Below are positions 51,142 through 60,440 of a stretch of DNA of 64,000 nt, in pieces (positions within the stretch are counted from its first letter, which is position 1; each line of letters begins with the position of its first letter). Below the pieces are notes generated by a model, which saw only the letters and a list, made by a program, of their open reading frames with translations, searched no databases and was not told where the DNA came from. The stretch covers positions 30,183 to 94,182 of the forward strand of contig NZ_KB902184.1 of assembly GCF_000379425.1 (NCBI RefSeq), given 5' to 3'. Both the position numbers and the translations under genes were made by a program. The stretch comes from Corynebacterium lubricantis DSM 45231 (GTDB lineage: Bacteria > Actinomycetota > Actinomycetes > Mycobacteriales > Mycobacteriaceae).

Positions 51142-51753
51142 ATGAACACGCCCGCTTCGCAGCCACGCGACCTCCGCGAGATGACTCGCGCCGCCGTACG
51201 CGCCCAGATTGCGGACGTAGCATTGCAGCTTTTCGACGAGAACGGGTTCGACGAGACCACCGTCGACGACATCGCACAAGCCACGGGTATCTCCCGTCGC
51301 AGCTTCTTCCGCTACTTCCCCACCAAGGAAGACGTCGTCATCGGCGATCTCATCCCTGCAGGGGAGCAACTTCGCGATCTGGTGGCCGAGCAGCTCACAA
51401 CCGAAACTTCCTGGGATGCTCTTCACCAGGCACTACGCAAAGGCGGCGCGCAGATCGACGCCGAGCCAGAACATTGGCTTCAAGTCATGCGAGTGATCAA
51501 TAGCGCGGCCTCACTGCGTGCCCGTAATATTGAAAAGCATCTCACCTGGTCGTCGCTGCTGATTCCGCTGATTTCCGAGCACTGCCAAGGCGAAGAAAAG
51601 TTTGGCGACCTGGTCGCTCGCTCGCTTGTGGGAAGCGCGTTCGCCTGCTTCGATGCCGCTTTGGCTAGTTGGACCGAGGGAGAGGCTGCGGCGCCTTTTC
51701 AGGAGACGCTAGATGCCGCCTTTTACAGTCTCACCTCTCCCACTAACTCATAG
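51142..51753 (+). CDS. TetR-family transcriptional regulator
   Basis: 203 residues. N-terminal HTH (about 12-60: FDETTVDDIAQATGISRRSFFRYFPTKEDVV), a variable ligand-binding C-terminal region. Likely regulates the divergent aldo/keto reductase and/or itself; no palindrome operator was clear in the 100-nt gap. Its 3' end overlaps thpR by 31 nt. Confidence 0.88.
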   Translation: MNTPASQPRDLREMTRAAVRAQIADVALQLFDENGFDETTVDDIAQATGISRRSFFRYFPTKEDVVIGDLIPAGEQLRDLVAEQLTTETSWDALHQALRKGGAQIDAEPEHWLQVMRVINSAASLRARNIEKHLTWSSLLIPLISEHCQGEEKFGDLVARSLVGSAFACFDAALASWTEGEAAAPFQETLDAAFYSLTSPTNS

Positions 51754-52259
51754 CGCGGACCACCCGAACGACCTTGTCCCAGGTGGGATTCGTACAAGCC
51801 CACCTCGGACACTACCCAGGTGGGTCCCCGGTACACGCTCAGCGCGTGGGTGAGATCCCCCAGCAGCCACGGGTCGGCGAGCCGGCGGTGCGCACGCGCC
51901 ACGATGAGATGCGCCCGCTGGCGTTTCGCCTCTTCCGGGTCCAGCACGCAGCCCGCCATGAATTTTCTTAACCTAGCGGTATCTCCGCCTACCCCGATCC
52001 ACAGATTCGAGCCAGAAAATGAGCCCGCACCGGCAAGCTCTAGCGACATGGGTCCCTGACTCGCGGCAGCAAGATGCGCCAACAATTCAGATGGATCCTG
52101 CGCCGTCTCACCATAAAAGGCGCAGGTGATGTGCCAGTTATCGGGGTCGGTGAACCGCAGCTGGTTCTGATCCCGCGCGTGAATCTCACGCAAGGCCATG
52201 ACTAGGTGTTCCCGCACTTCGTCGGGAAGGGCAATCGCCGCGAATAAACGTTTGCTCAT
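51723..52259 (-). CDS. thpR: RNA 2',3'-cyclic phosphodiesterase (ThpR, 2'-5' RNA ligase family)
   Basis: 178 residues, 2H phosphoesterase fold. The first HxTx motif is intact (NWHITCAFYG). The second reads AHLIVAR, with Ile in place of the usual Thr, so the active site may be impaired or altered. Starts MSKRLFAAIALPDEV, typical. Convergent overlap with TetR. Confidence 0.85.
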   Translation of the reverse strand: MSKRLFAAIALPDEVREHLVMALREIHARDQNQLRFTDPDNWHITCAFYGETAQDPSELLAHLAAASQGPMSLELAGAGSFSGSNLWIGVGGDTARLRKFMAGCVLDPEEAKRQRAHLIVARAHRRLADPWLLGDLTHALSVYRGPTWVVSEVGLYESHLGQGRSGGPRYELVGEVRL

Positions 52260-52264
52260 TCCAT

Positions 52265-52744
52265 CTACACTACCGGCGCGGAGCCTCCCTGATTCTCAAC
52301 TGAGAGGTGCAAATTCTTCGCGTCGAACACGAGTGTGTAGTTGCCAGGGGTGTCGTCGATAAGCGTCGCAATCGGCCCCACGCGCGGCGTGTTCACAAAG
52401 GACACCAGCTTGGCGCCGGTCGCCGACTTCAACACCACACGTCCGAGACGGGGTACAGCCAGCACATTGATCAGCGCCAGCGGCATCTCAAGGGTTGCGT
52501 TGGGGTCCGGCACGGAAACATCCAAGGCATAGACACCATTTTCGCGGTTGACCAAATCGGAATCAGCCACGAACCACGACGGCCCATCGGCGCGCACGAC
52601 GCGACCATTCTCAATGGCGAAATTGCCCGCCTCGGCAATCGTGCGCACGGCGGGTCGCGGGTAGGGAGAGGTATCCAACATGGTTTGAAGATCGTCTCGA
52701 CCGGCGTCTAATTCCGCCGAAATCCACTCAGCAATAGGCGTCAT
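52265..52744 (-). CDS. Conserved hypothetical protein
   Basis: 159 residues from the ATG at 52744 (MTPIAEWISAELDAG). Soluble, beta-rich C-terminal half (ALINVLAVPRLGRVVLKS, GNYTLVFDAKNLHLSVEN), no signal peptide. No family recognised. A longer reading upstream would run antisense through rbsK. Divergent from rbsK (30-nt gap) and five bases from thpR, so probably co-transcribed with thpR. Confidence 0.7.
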   Translation of the reverse strand: MTPIAEWISAELDAGRDDLQTMLDTSPYPRPAVRTIAEAGNFAIENGRVVRADGPSWFVADSDLVNRENGVYALDVSVPDPNATLEMPLALINVLAVPRLGRVVLKSATGAKLVSFVNTPRVGPIATLIDDTPGNYTLVFDAKNLHLSVENQGGSAPVV

Positions 52745-52774
52745 GGCCCCGATCCTAGCCACTATATTGGGGTT

Positions 52775-53683
52775 ATGAGAGCCAAGCAGATTGCCGTAGT
52801 CGGGTCCATCAACGCCGATCTGACCGTCACCGTCGAGCGCCACCCCACCCCCGGCGAAACCCTTCTGGGCAAAGGTGGCCACATCACCGCAGGTGGCAAG
52901 GGTGGCAATCAAGCCCTTGCCGCCGCCAAGTTGGGCACGCACGTGTCCATGGTCGGCGCCGTCGGTCGCGATGCCTACGCCGCGCCCGCCACCGAGCTGC
53001 TGCGCGCAAACGGCGTGGACATGAGCGCCGTCGCAGAGACTGACGAGGTCACCGGGCTGGCCGTAATCACCGTGAGCCGCGACGGCGAGAACACCATCAT
53101 CGTGGTGCCGGGAGCAAATTCGCTTGTCGACGACACCTACGTCGCCTCCCACGCAGACGTCATCGAGGGGGCGGCCGTAGTGCTTCTGCAGGGAGAAATC
53201 CCAGCATCTGGTTTCGAAAAGGCCGTCGAGCTGGCCGAAGGGCGCGTCATTGTCAACTTGGCGCCCGTGGTCGAGGTGGATCATCAAGCGTTACTACAGG
53301 CTGATCCGCTCATGGCCAATGAGCACGAGGCCGGGCTCATTCTCGCCCAGTTCGGCATCGAGGCCGATGAATCTCAGCCCGAGGCGATGGCACAGTCGCT
53401 GCGCGAGGTTGGGTTTAAAACTGTCGTGCTCACGCTCGGCGGGGCCGGGGCCATCGTCGCGGAGGGCGAGGAATTGACCGCCATTCCTGCTGTTCACGTC
53501 AAGGCTGTTGATACCGTCGGTGCTGGTGATGCTTTCTCGGGCGCGCTATGCCACCGTATTATCGAAGGCGATTCGCTCGTGGAGGCGGCACGCTTCGCCA
53601 ACCGAGTGGGGGCGTACGCCGTGACGAAGCCGGGCGCTCAGCCGTCCTATCCTTCGAGTTCGGACCCGTTGCCCGAGCTCTAG
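52775..53683 (+). CDS. rbsK: Ribokinase
   Basis: 302 residues. PfkB-family kinase that makes ribose-5-phosphate. GSINADLTVTVERHPTPGETLLG and GGKGGNQALAAAKLG at the N-terminus, and the catalytic VDTVGAGDAFSGAL near the C-terminus. Standalone here, without rbs transport genes in view. Stop shares CTAG with a tiny convergent ORF. Confidence 0.94.
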   Translation: MRAKQIAVVGSINADLTVTVERHPTPGETLLGKGGHITAGGKGGNQALAAAKLGTHVSMVGAVGRDAYAAPATELLRANGVDMSAVAETDEVTGLAVITVSRDGENTIIVVPGANSLVDDTYVASHADVIEGAAVVLLQGEIPASGFEKAVELAEGRVIVNLAPVVEVDHQALLQADPLMANEHEAGLILAQFGIEADESQPEAMAQSLREVGFKTVVLTLGGAGAIVAEGEELTAIPAVHVKAVDTVGAGDAFSGALCHRIIEGDSLVEAARFANRVGAYAVTKPGAQPSYPSSSDPLPEL

Positions 53684-53814
53684 TTGATATACAGCATCAA
53701 CGTTGGATCGAGGAGATGTTCCTGCTGAACCTCAAAAGTTCCCACTAGATCGTCAAACTCGTCGAGTTCACTAGGTGTGAGTTGGATGTGCTCACGTGGG
53801 TTTGGTGCCTGCAT
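53680..53814 (-). CDS. Tiny hypothetical protein
   Basis: 44 residues (MQAPNPREHIQLTPSELDEF...), acidic, no membrane helix. The ATG at 53814 follows the proline iminopeptidase stop by ten bases on the same strand; the stop overlaps rbsK by 4 nt. A much longer frame to 54756 is a shadow of pip. Real status uncertain; supported by spacing and amino-acid composition only. Confidence 0.5.
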   Translation of the reverse strand: MQAPNPREHIQLTPSELDEFDDLVGTFEVQQEHLLDPTLMLYIN

Positions 53815-53824
53815 ACCGCTGATC

Positions 53825-55096
53825 CTAGCCCCTTTCGCGCACCGAGGCATATAGCCTGGCGAAAACTTCCTCCCCGGCGCGGCGAATTCCGTCATGCTGC
53901 AGGTCAGAGGTCTCCCAGACTCGCACATCCCGGATTGATTCGGCAGTCTCAAGTGAGAGTTCTCGAGGCACGTAGATATCGTCGGTGTACACCGCCGCCG
54001 CGCACACTGTGGGTACGTCTGCCAGGGCATCTGGTGAATAGAGCTGCGCCCAATCGTCCTTGTTGGCCAGCTTTTCCGCCACGTCACGAAATGGCATGAG
54101 CGCTGGATCTTCCTCGAATTGGAAGGGGAAGATGTGCTCGCCGGTGAGATAGAACGGACCACTTTCTGTCGGCGAGGCATCTGGGTGGAAGCCCTCGAGT
54201 CCCTCGGAGACGCGCTGCGCACTCCAAGCGGTGGCACCAGGGACGGTTCCGCCATAGATCGATTCGTGGACCACCCCGTAAAGCGGCGCCTTCTCAAAGC
54301 TGACGCGTTCGCCGATATCGGCCAGCACGTCGGTGCGCAGGCGCTTCTCGCCACCCACCTTGTGGAAAGGCGCCTCCAAAAGCGCTGCCAGATCCCCAAA
54401 CCCGACTCCTCTGCCGAGTCCGACACCAACGGTACGAAAGCGTCGCGACGAGAGCCTCTCCCCCGAGGACAGTCGCTCATCCGCGTTGTCGAGGTGGTGA
54501 CAGATCTCACGAATGCGGGATTCTGCAAACGGGATTTCCTCGAAGAACTCCTGTTGGCGAGCCTCGAGCTTTTTGAAGGTAGCGCGGTAGACCTCGTCGG
54601 CGTGCCGATTAATAGAAGGCAGACCTCCGGTGAAGTAGGCATAGCGCGCAGACTCCGGCGCCACCGAGAGATAGTGCGTAATGCAAAAGCCGCCAAAGGA
54701 TTGTCCGAGCACGTCCCATTGCTCGATTTCCAAGGCTGCTCGCAGATCTTCTGCATCAGCGACGATGGAATCGGCGCGCAACAAGGGGTAGAGGCGATCG
54801 TCGATAAGCGATGCTTTATCTATGCGTGTGGAACGACCCGTGCCACGCTGATCGAGCAGCACGATGCGGTAATGCTTGAGCGCCTCGGCCATCCAGCCGG
54901 TGATTTCGACGGGGCGTGGCACCGGATTGCCGGGGCCGCCCTGGAGATAAAGCAGGTACGGCAAAGATTCGTCGGCAACGAGTTCGCGGGCAAAGACTTC
55001 GAGCGTGCCAAGTGCAGGGTTTGCCCGGTCCCACGGCACCTCCAGGGTGTGTTCGTGCACACTTAACCCGTACTGTTCGAATGAAATCGTCTCCAT
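53825..55096 (-). CDS. pip: Proline iminopeptidase-like alpha/beta hydrolase (S33)
   Basis: 423 residues. LYLQGGPGNP (oxyanion HGGPG-type), LDQRGTGRST and nucleophile elbow LGQSFGG with S133 mark the S33 prolyl aminopeptidase family. The C-terminal SDLQHDGIR offers the catalytic His. Removes N-terminal Pro, or acts as a general aminopeptidase. Slightly longer than compact bacterial Pip and of the tricorn-like/large type. ATG at 55096. Confidence 0.88.
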   Translation of the reverse strand: METISFEQYGLSVHEHTLEVPWDRANPALGTLEVFARELVADESLPYLLYLQGGPGNPVPRPVEITGWMAEALKHYRIVLLDQRGTGRSTRIDKASLIDDRLYPLLRADSIVADAEDLRAALEIEQWDVLGQSFGGFCITHYLSVAPESARYAYFTGGLPSINRHADEVYRATFKKLEARQQEFFEEIPFAESRIREICHHLDNADERLSSGERLSSRRFRTVGVGLGRGVGFGDLAALLEAPFHKVGGEKRLRTDVLADIGERVSFEKAPLYGVVHESIYGGTVPGATAWSAQRVSEGLEGFHPDASPTESGPFYLTGEHIFPFQFEEDPALMPFRDVAEKLANKDDWAQLYSPDALADVPTVCAAAVYTDDIYVPRELSLETAESIRDVRVWETSDLQHDGIRRAGEEVFARLYASVRERG

Positions 55097-55125
55097 TGTG
55101 TTGATTCTATCGGTAGAATTTAGGA

Positions 55126-55857
55126 ATGAAACAGATCACCATTCCCGAGTTCGGCGCGCACATCACATCCGCGCCCCACCCCACTGGTAACCTCCTCTTC
55201 GTTTCCTCCAAAGCCATCCTTGACGGCAGCGCGCCCATCCGCGGTGGCATCCCCATCGTGGCCCCCTGGTTCGCCACCTTCCTGGGCGACGAACAACACG
55301 GCTGGGCCCGCACCAGCACGTGGGAAGTCGACGGACAACGCGCCACACTGACCCGCGATCACCTCGCGCTCGACTTTGAGGTAGAAGAGGTCGACGATGG
55401 CTACCGCTTCGCGCTTTCAGTGACCAACGAGGGCGATACCAACCGCGAGATCCAGCTCGCATTCCACCCATACTTCGAGGTCAGCGCCGTCGCCGACGTG
55501 GAAGTCACCGGCATTGAGCGCACCAAGATCTGGGACCGCGTGCGCCATGACAAGTTCAACCAACAAGGCCCCTTCACCTTCTCGGGACTGACCGACCAGA
55601 TCAGCATGGAGCCACGCGAGGTCACCTTCACCGACGCAAAGCGCCAGATCACCATTACCCCCGAGGGCACTGACTGCACCATTTTGTGGAACCCGGGAGC
55701 AGATGCGGGAGCACGCATCGACGATCTCGGCGAGGGCGAGTGGGACCAGTTCGTCTGCGTGGAACCTGCGCTTCTGGGCAAAAACCACGAAGGCGTCGAG
55801 CTGCGTTCCGGTGAGACCCGCACCATTGCAATGACGGTGAAGGCGACCGCGCTGTAG
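55126..55857 (+). CDS. D-hexose-6-phosphate mutarotase (aldose 1-epimerase family)
   Basis: 243 residues. Galactose-mutarotase fold, YeaD-like: GGIPIVAPWF, LAFHPYFEVS (His), NPGADAGARIDDLGEGEWDQFVCVEPA (catalytic Glu). Converts alpha and beta anomers of hexose-6-phosphates. Divergent from pip with a 29-nt gap. Confidence 0.9.
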   Translation: MKQITIPEFGAHITSAPHPTGNLLFVSSKAILDGSAPIRGGIPIVAPWFATFLGDEQHGWARTSTWEVDGQRATLTRDHLALDFEVEEVDDGYRFALSVTNEGDTNREIQLAFHPYFEVSAVADVEVTGIERTKIWDRVRHDKFNQQGPFTFSGLTDQISMEPREVTFTDAKRQITITPEGTDCTILWNPGADAGARIDDLGEGEWDQFVCVEPALLGKNHEGVELRSGETRTIAMTVKATAL

Positions 55858-55900
55858 TTAAAACATGCAAGGTCTATAGTTGGTACTACCGTTATTTTGT

Positions 55901-55928
55901 CGCCTTGGCCCCCTGGGGTCGGGGCGGC
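55901..55928 (+). terminator. Candidate terminator after the mutarotase gene
   Basis: GC-rich imperfect hairpin (CGCC ... GGCG outer arms, CCCC / GGGT inner) followed by CTTTATTCTTGATTTT. It lies 40 bases after the mutarotase stop and before the FUSC gene. Confidence 0.4.
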
Positions 55929-55974
55929 TTTATTCTTGATTTTGTGATTTCTTGAATTCGCGAAGGAGTAGGTA

Positions 55975-57681
55975 GTGACCGATCAACGAACCCTCGACGC
56001 AGTGGAAAAGGAGCCCCTGCCCGAGCGGCCGAACCCGTGGCGATTGTTCACCACGTTCCACTCCTCCGCCCCACGCTGGCCGGGTGCCCTGCGCGCCGCC
56101 ACTGCGGTCACCGTCCCCGGCGCGATCGCGCTGGCGCTCGGGCATGAGAATGCCATCGTGCTCATCGCCTCGGGCGGCTTCATTGTCATTTACGGCGAGG
56201 GCCACCCCTACCGCTCACGCATCAAGGTCATGCTCATCGCCGCGCTCATGTTGGTGGCGGGCGCTACCGCCGGCGCGTTCGTCGGATCGGTGATGTGGGA
56301 GCAGCTCAACGCTGGTGGTTCCCAGTGGTGGCTGATGCTCTCGGGCATGTTCACGGTTCTGCTGGCCACGATCGGCGCGTACGCACAAAATGCGCTGCAG
56401 CTGCGACCACCTGGTGTCTTTTTCATCGTGATGGTCGCCGGTGGTTCCACGATGCTGGCGCGCTCCGGGCTCAACCCGCTCGAGGTCGGTGGCTGGGCAA
56501 TTCTGGGCGCTGCCTCGGCGATCCTGGTGGGCATGTCCGGCGCGCTTGTCCACCCGCACGGGCCTGAGCGTCAGGCCGTGATCACCGCGGATAAAGCGGT
56601 GGCCAATTTTGAGGAAGCCGAGCCGACCATCGGCAAGCACCACCAGGCCCAAACAGCCGTGTCCGATGCTTGGTCCGCGCTCGGCGACGCAGGCATCATC
56701 TCGGGTGGCAAAGTAGTGCACCCCTCGCAGCGCCACCTCGTCGAACGCACCCAAGACGCGCACCGCAGGCTTGTCGTGCGCAACTCCGAGGTCGGCTACT
56801 CGCACAATAACGACGACGATCTGGGCGTGCTTTTCGACGAACAGCGCATGGTCATCCCACACACCAGACCGTCGGTGATGTATCGCCTGACACGGTCGGC
56901 CAACCGCCATTCGCACGCCTATATCACCGCGGAGAAAGTCTTCATCGCCACAACCCTGGCGGCTCTCGTGGGCGTGAGCCTCGGCTTCGACCGCCCCGAC
57001 TGGGCAGTGGTCTCGGCGCTGCTCATGCTGCAGTGGGGTCCCGACCGCGTCCCAGGTCAAATCCGCGGCATCCACCGACTTGTCGGATCCCTGATCGGCA
57101 TCGGACTGTTCGGCATCTTCCAATATTTTGAGGTCTCCGGGTGGACGCTGCTGCTCGCGCTGGCCTTCTGCCAATTCGGTGCCGAAATCTTCGTGGTGAA
57201 GAACTACGCCATCACCGTCGTCTTCACTACCCCGCTGGCGCTGCTGATGGGTTCTTCCCTGACCCAACCCTTAGGCGAAGTCTTCGTGGCGCGTACCGGC
57301 GAGGTGTTCCTCTCCATCGTGTTCGGCTCGCTCGCGCTGTGGCTGTGGCGGCCCAATGCCGAACGCCAGAACCACTACCGGTTGCTGCTGCGCTGCCAAA
57401 AAGCCATGGGTTCCCTACTCGGCGCGCTGATGGTCACCACGCCTGAGGGCGCAAAGGAAGAACGCCGCGACCTCCAGTACGAGCTGCTCTCCGAACGGCG
57501 TTCAGTAAATTCTTTGGCGATGGATCATCCCGACGATGCGCTCGAGGTGTGGGCCGATCACGTCGACGTGCAGCACTCCGGCTACGCAATGCTGGACTTC
57601 TGCAACGCGCATAACGACGAGGAACTCTCGACTACCCAAGTCGCCGAACTTGCCGACGACTTAAAGCGCGTGCGGCGTTAA
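55975..57681 (+). CDS. FUSC-family membrane protein (aromatic-acid-exporter-like)
   Basis: 568 residues from a GTG with GAAGGAG nearby. Two blocks of hydrophobic segments (about 40-200 and 320-465) separated by a soluble domain, plus a cytoplasmic tail: the FUSC/AaeB layout. PDWAVVSALLMLQWGPDRVPGQIRGIHRLVGSLIG is the conserved second-block signature. Suggested role: export of aromatic acids or other small anions, by family only. Confidence 0.85.
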   Translation: MTDQRTLDAVEKEPLPERPNPWRLFTTFHSSAPRWPGALRAATAVTVPGAIALALGHENAIVLIASGGFIVIYGEGHPYRSRIKVMLIAALMLVAGATAGAFVGSVMWEQLNAGGSQWWLMLSGMFTVLLATIGAYAQNALQLRPPGVFFIVMVAGGSTMLARSGLNPLEVGGWAILGAASAILVGMSGALVHPHGPERQAVITADKAVANFEEAEPTIGKHHQAQTAVSDAWSALGDAGIISGGKVVHPSQRHLVERTQDAHRRLVVRNSEVGYSHNNDDDLGVLFDEQRMVIPHTRPSVMYRLTRSANRHSHAYITAEKVFIATTLAALVGVSLGFDRPDWAVVSALLMLQWGPDRVPGQIRGIHRLVGSLIGIGLFGIFQYFEVSGWTLLLALAFCQFGAEIFVVKNYAITVVFTTPLALLMGSSLTQPLGEVFVARTGEVFLSIVFGSLALWLWRPNAERQNHYRLLLRCQKAMGSLLGALMVTTPEGAKEERRDLQYELLSERRSVNSLAMDHPDDALEVWADHVDVQHSGYAMLDFCNAHNDEELSTTQVAELADDLKRVRR

Positions 57682-57682
57682 C

Positions 57683-58309
57683 CTACATCGTCTGGACTTG
57701 CTCAATCGCCTGGGTGAATACCTCAGGTGGCTGAGCGCCAGAGACCGCAAGCTTGCCGTCGAAAACGAAGAATGGCACACCGTTGATGCCAATCTGACGG
57801 GCCTGGTTGATCTCTTCTTCCACGTTTTCGGTGTATTTGTCGGTGGCCAGGACGTCGTCGATAAGCGCGCCATCGAGACCGATCTTCTCGCCGACTTCCT
57901 TCATCGTCTCTGCCGAGGCGACGTTCTTGCCCTCGGTGAAGAATGCGTGCTTCATCGCCGCGTCCCACTCGTTACCCACGCCATGCTCACGCGCGAGGTG
58001 GCCCACGCGGTGCGCGTTGTAGGTGTTCACCATGATCTGGTCTTTCCAGTTGAAGTCCAGGCCGACGGCGGAGGCGCGCTGGGCGAGGCCCTCCATCATC
58101 TGCTCAACCTGGGCAGGCTGCATGCCCTTCTTCTCCACGAGGTGCTCTACACCCGTTTGGGTAGGCTCCTTCGGAGCAGTAGGATCGAGTTCGAAAGAGC
58201 GCCAGTTAATTTCGACGTCGCCGTCGTACTTTTCCAAGGCCAGGGACAAATGTTTCTCGCCGATCGTGCAAAACGGGCAGACATAATCGGACCAGATATC
58301 AATACGCAT
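57683..58309 (-). CDS. DsbA-family (FrnE-like) thiol oxidoreductase
   Basis: 208 residues. Thioredoxin-like fold with insert; redox motif C11-PF-C14 (WSDYVCPFCTIGE), and the cis-Pro region INGVPFFVFDGKLAVSGAQ. No signal peptide, so cytoplasmic, typical of FrnE/2-hydroxychromene-isomerase-like DsbA proteins. Convergent with the FUSC gene, one base apart. Contains a CGTCGATAAGC word. Confidence 0.92.
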   Translation of the reverse strand: MRIDIWSDYVCPFCTIGEKHLSLALEKYDGDVEINWRSFELDPTAPKEPTQTGVEHLVEKKGMQPAQVEQMMEGLAQRASAVGLDFNWKDQIMVNTYNAHRVGHLAREHGVGNEWDAAMKHAFFTEGKNVASAETMKEVGEKIGLDGALIDDVLATDKYTENVEEEINQARQIGINGVPFFVFDGKLAVSGAQPPEVFTQAIEQVQTM

Positions 58310-58471
58310 ATTTCATTCAACCACGCGCGAAAGAATCTATTCCTTTTCGCATGTGAATTTCGTTGTGGTTAGATGGGTCCCTGCATAAAGGAACATTGTC
58401 ATTGTCCTCAACTTGGCCCTAAAGACACACCACCGTGTGCCTCGTGCGCGCCTCAAAGGAATTGAAAACCT

Positions 58472-60430
58472 ATGGCCGAAAATAACTCGTCCATCAAATC
58501 ACCGGCAGGCAAGGCCATGCGCCAGGCCCGTCGTAAAGGTAAAACAGTCGATGTGGGCCTCTACCCACACAACATGCACCCCGGTCTGGTCCCGGGCATT
58601 AGCGTTGACGAACAACGTCACACCTTCGGGGTGGACAAGCTCGTCTTCTGGCTGACCGCAACGGCGATCGTCGCCTTCATTATCTGGGGTGTGACCAACC
58701 CGCAGTCGGTAGCCGATACCGCCGCCGTGGCCTTCGACTGGGGTATGATCAACGCTGGTTGGTTGCTCAACATCGTCATGATCTTGGGCATTGTGATCAT
58801 GCTTGTGCTCTCCCTTTCGCGCTTGGGCCGCATCACGCTGGGCAAAGACGGCGAGCAGCCGGAATTCTCCCGCTTCTCATGGATCGCCATGATGTTTGGT
58901 GCGGGTATCGGCGTGGGTATCTTCTTCTTCGGCCCCTCCGAGCCGCTGTGGCACTTCCTCTCCCCTCCTCCGGAGACGGTCGAGGCTGGAACCCCTGCCG
59001 CGCTGCACCAGGCTGTGGCCCAATCACACTTCCACTGGGGTCTATCCGCGTGGGCAGTCTATGCGTTCGTCGGTGCGTCGATCGCGTATAGCACTTATCG
59101 ACGAGGGCGTCGCTCCCTCATCTCGTCTGTATTTACTCCGCTGCTTGGCCTAGGTAAGACACAAGGTGTGGCCGGTCGCGCCATTGACATGCTGGCCATC
59201 GTCGCAACGCTCTTTGGCACTGCTGCAACGCTGGGCCTGTCTGCGACCCAGATCGGCACCGGCGTGGAAATCATCAGCGGCATCGGCGAGGTGGGCAATA
59301 ATGTCTTGATCGTGATTATCGCCGTACTGACTGTTGGGTTCATCATCTCGGCGGTCTCTGGTGTCTCGCGCGGTATTCGCTACCTGTCGAACATCAACAT
59401 CTCGCTGACCCTGCTGCTGGTGCTGTTCGTCTTCCTCACCGGGCCGACGCTGTTCCTGCTGAACCTGATCCCATCGGGCACCTTGTACTACCTGTCCAAC
59501 TTCTTGGATATGGCGTCGCGCTCCCTGTCGTGGGGCGCGGAGACTCTGGAATTCCAAGAATCCTGGACCGCCTTCTACTGGGCGTGGTGGATCGCGTGGA
59601 CCCCATTCGTGGGCATGTTCATCGCTCGCATTTCCCGCGGCCGTACCCTGCGTGAATTCGCGCTGGCCACGATGCTCATCCCCACCGCGATTTTGATCCT
59701 CGCGTTCACCGTCTTCGGCGGCACCGCGATCACCTTCTCCGAAAATGGTGTCCCTGGCTTCGACGGAAACGCCTCGTCTGAGCAGGTCCTCTTCGCCATG
59801 TTCGACCAGCTGCCACTGGCACAGATCACACCGTTTATCTTGATTTTCGTTCTGGCCATCTTCTTCATCACTTCGGCAGACTCGGCGTCTGTTGTGATGG
59901 GCACGATGAGCTCCAAGGGCGATCCCGCCCCGAACAAGCTGGTGGTTGTGTTCTGGGGTCTGTGCATGATGGGTATCGCCGTGGTCATGCTGCTCACCGG
60001 TGGCGAAAACTCCCTGTCCGGTCTGCAAAACCTCACCATTTTGATCGCTCTGCCATTCTCGGTGGTGCTGCTGGGCATGATGGTTGCCTTCGTGAAAGAC
60101 CTGCTCACTGACCCGATCGCTATTCGACGCACCTACGCCCGCAGCGCCGTGGAAAACGCTGTGGTGCGCGGCCTCGAGGAACACGGCGACGACTTCGAGC
60201 TCTCCGTCACCCACGCCGAGGAAGGTCGCGGTGCCGGCGAGGGCTTCGACTCCACCGACGAAAGCCTCACCGATTGGTACCAGCGCACCGACGAAGAGGG
60301 CAACAAGGTCGACTACGACTACGAGACCGGTGAATGGGCCGACGGCTACGTCGACGAGGCCCTTGAAGAGCAAAAACGCGAACAAGAAAAGCTTGACGAG
60401 GAAGAAGGCGACGAGCCGCAGAAGTCCTAG
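58472..60430 (+). CDS. BCCT-family compatible-solute transporter
   Basis: 652 residues. Twelve-helix betaine/carnitine/choline transporter; glycine stretch GAGIGVGIFFFGPSEPLWH and the conserved Trp segment ESWTAFYWAWWIAWTPFVGMFIARISRGRT. It has a cytoplasmic N-terminus of about 55 residues and an acidic C-terminal tail (about 560-652, very rich in Glu/Asp), as in the osmo-regulated EctP/LcoP type. Likely Na+-coupled uptake of betaine, ectoine or proline; exact substrate unknown. Confidence 0.92.
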   Translation: MAENNSSIKSPAGKAMRQARRKGKTVDVGLYPHNMHPGLVPGISVDEQRHTFGVDKLVFWLTATAIVAFIIWGVTNPQSVADTAAVAFDWGMINAGWLLNIVMILGIVIMLVLSLSRLGRITLGKDGEQPEFSRFSWIAMMFGAGIGVGIFFFGPSEPLWHFLSPPPETVEAGTPAALHQAVAQSHFHWGLSAWAVYAFVGASIAYSTYRRGRRSLISSVFTPLLGLGKTQGVAGRAIDMLAIVATLFGTAATLGLSATQIGTGVEIISGIGEVGNNVLIVIIAVLTVGFIISAVSGVSRGIRYLSNINISLTLLLVLFVFLTGPTLFLLNLIPSGTLYYLSNFLDMASRSLSWGAETLEFQESWTAFYWAWWIAWTPFVGMFIARISRGRTLREFALATMLIPTAILILAFTVFGGTAITFSENGVPGFDGNASSEQVLFAMFDQLPLAQITPFILIFVLAIFFITSADSASVVMGTMSSKGDPAPNKLVVVFWGLCMMGIAVVMLLTGGENSLSGLQNLTILIALPFSVVLLGMMVAFVKDLLTDPIAIRRTYARSAVENAVVRGLEEHGDDFELSVTHAEEGRGAGEGFDSTDESLTDWYQRTDEEGNKVDYDYETGEWADGYVDEALEEQKREQEKLDEEEGDEPQKS

Positions 60431-60440
60431 ACTTGAGCCT

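Noticed and set aside
53680..54756. 358-codon minus frame covering most of pip in another phase
   Set aside because: Only its last 44 codons look protein-like and start with a good ATG; the rest is a pip shadow.
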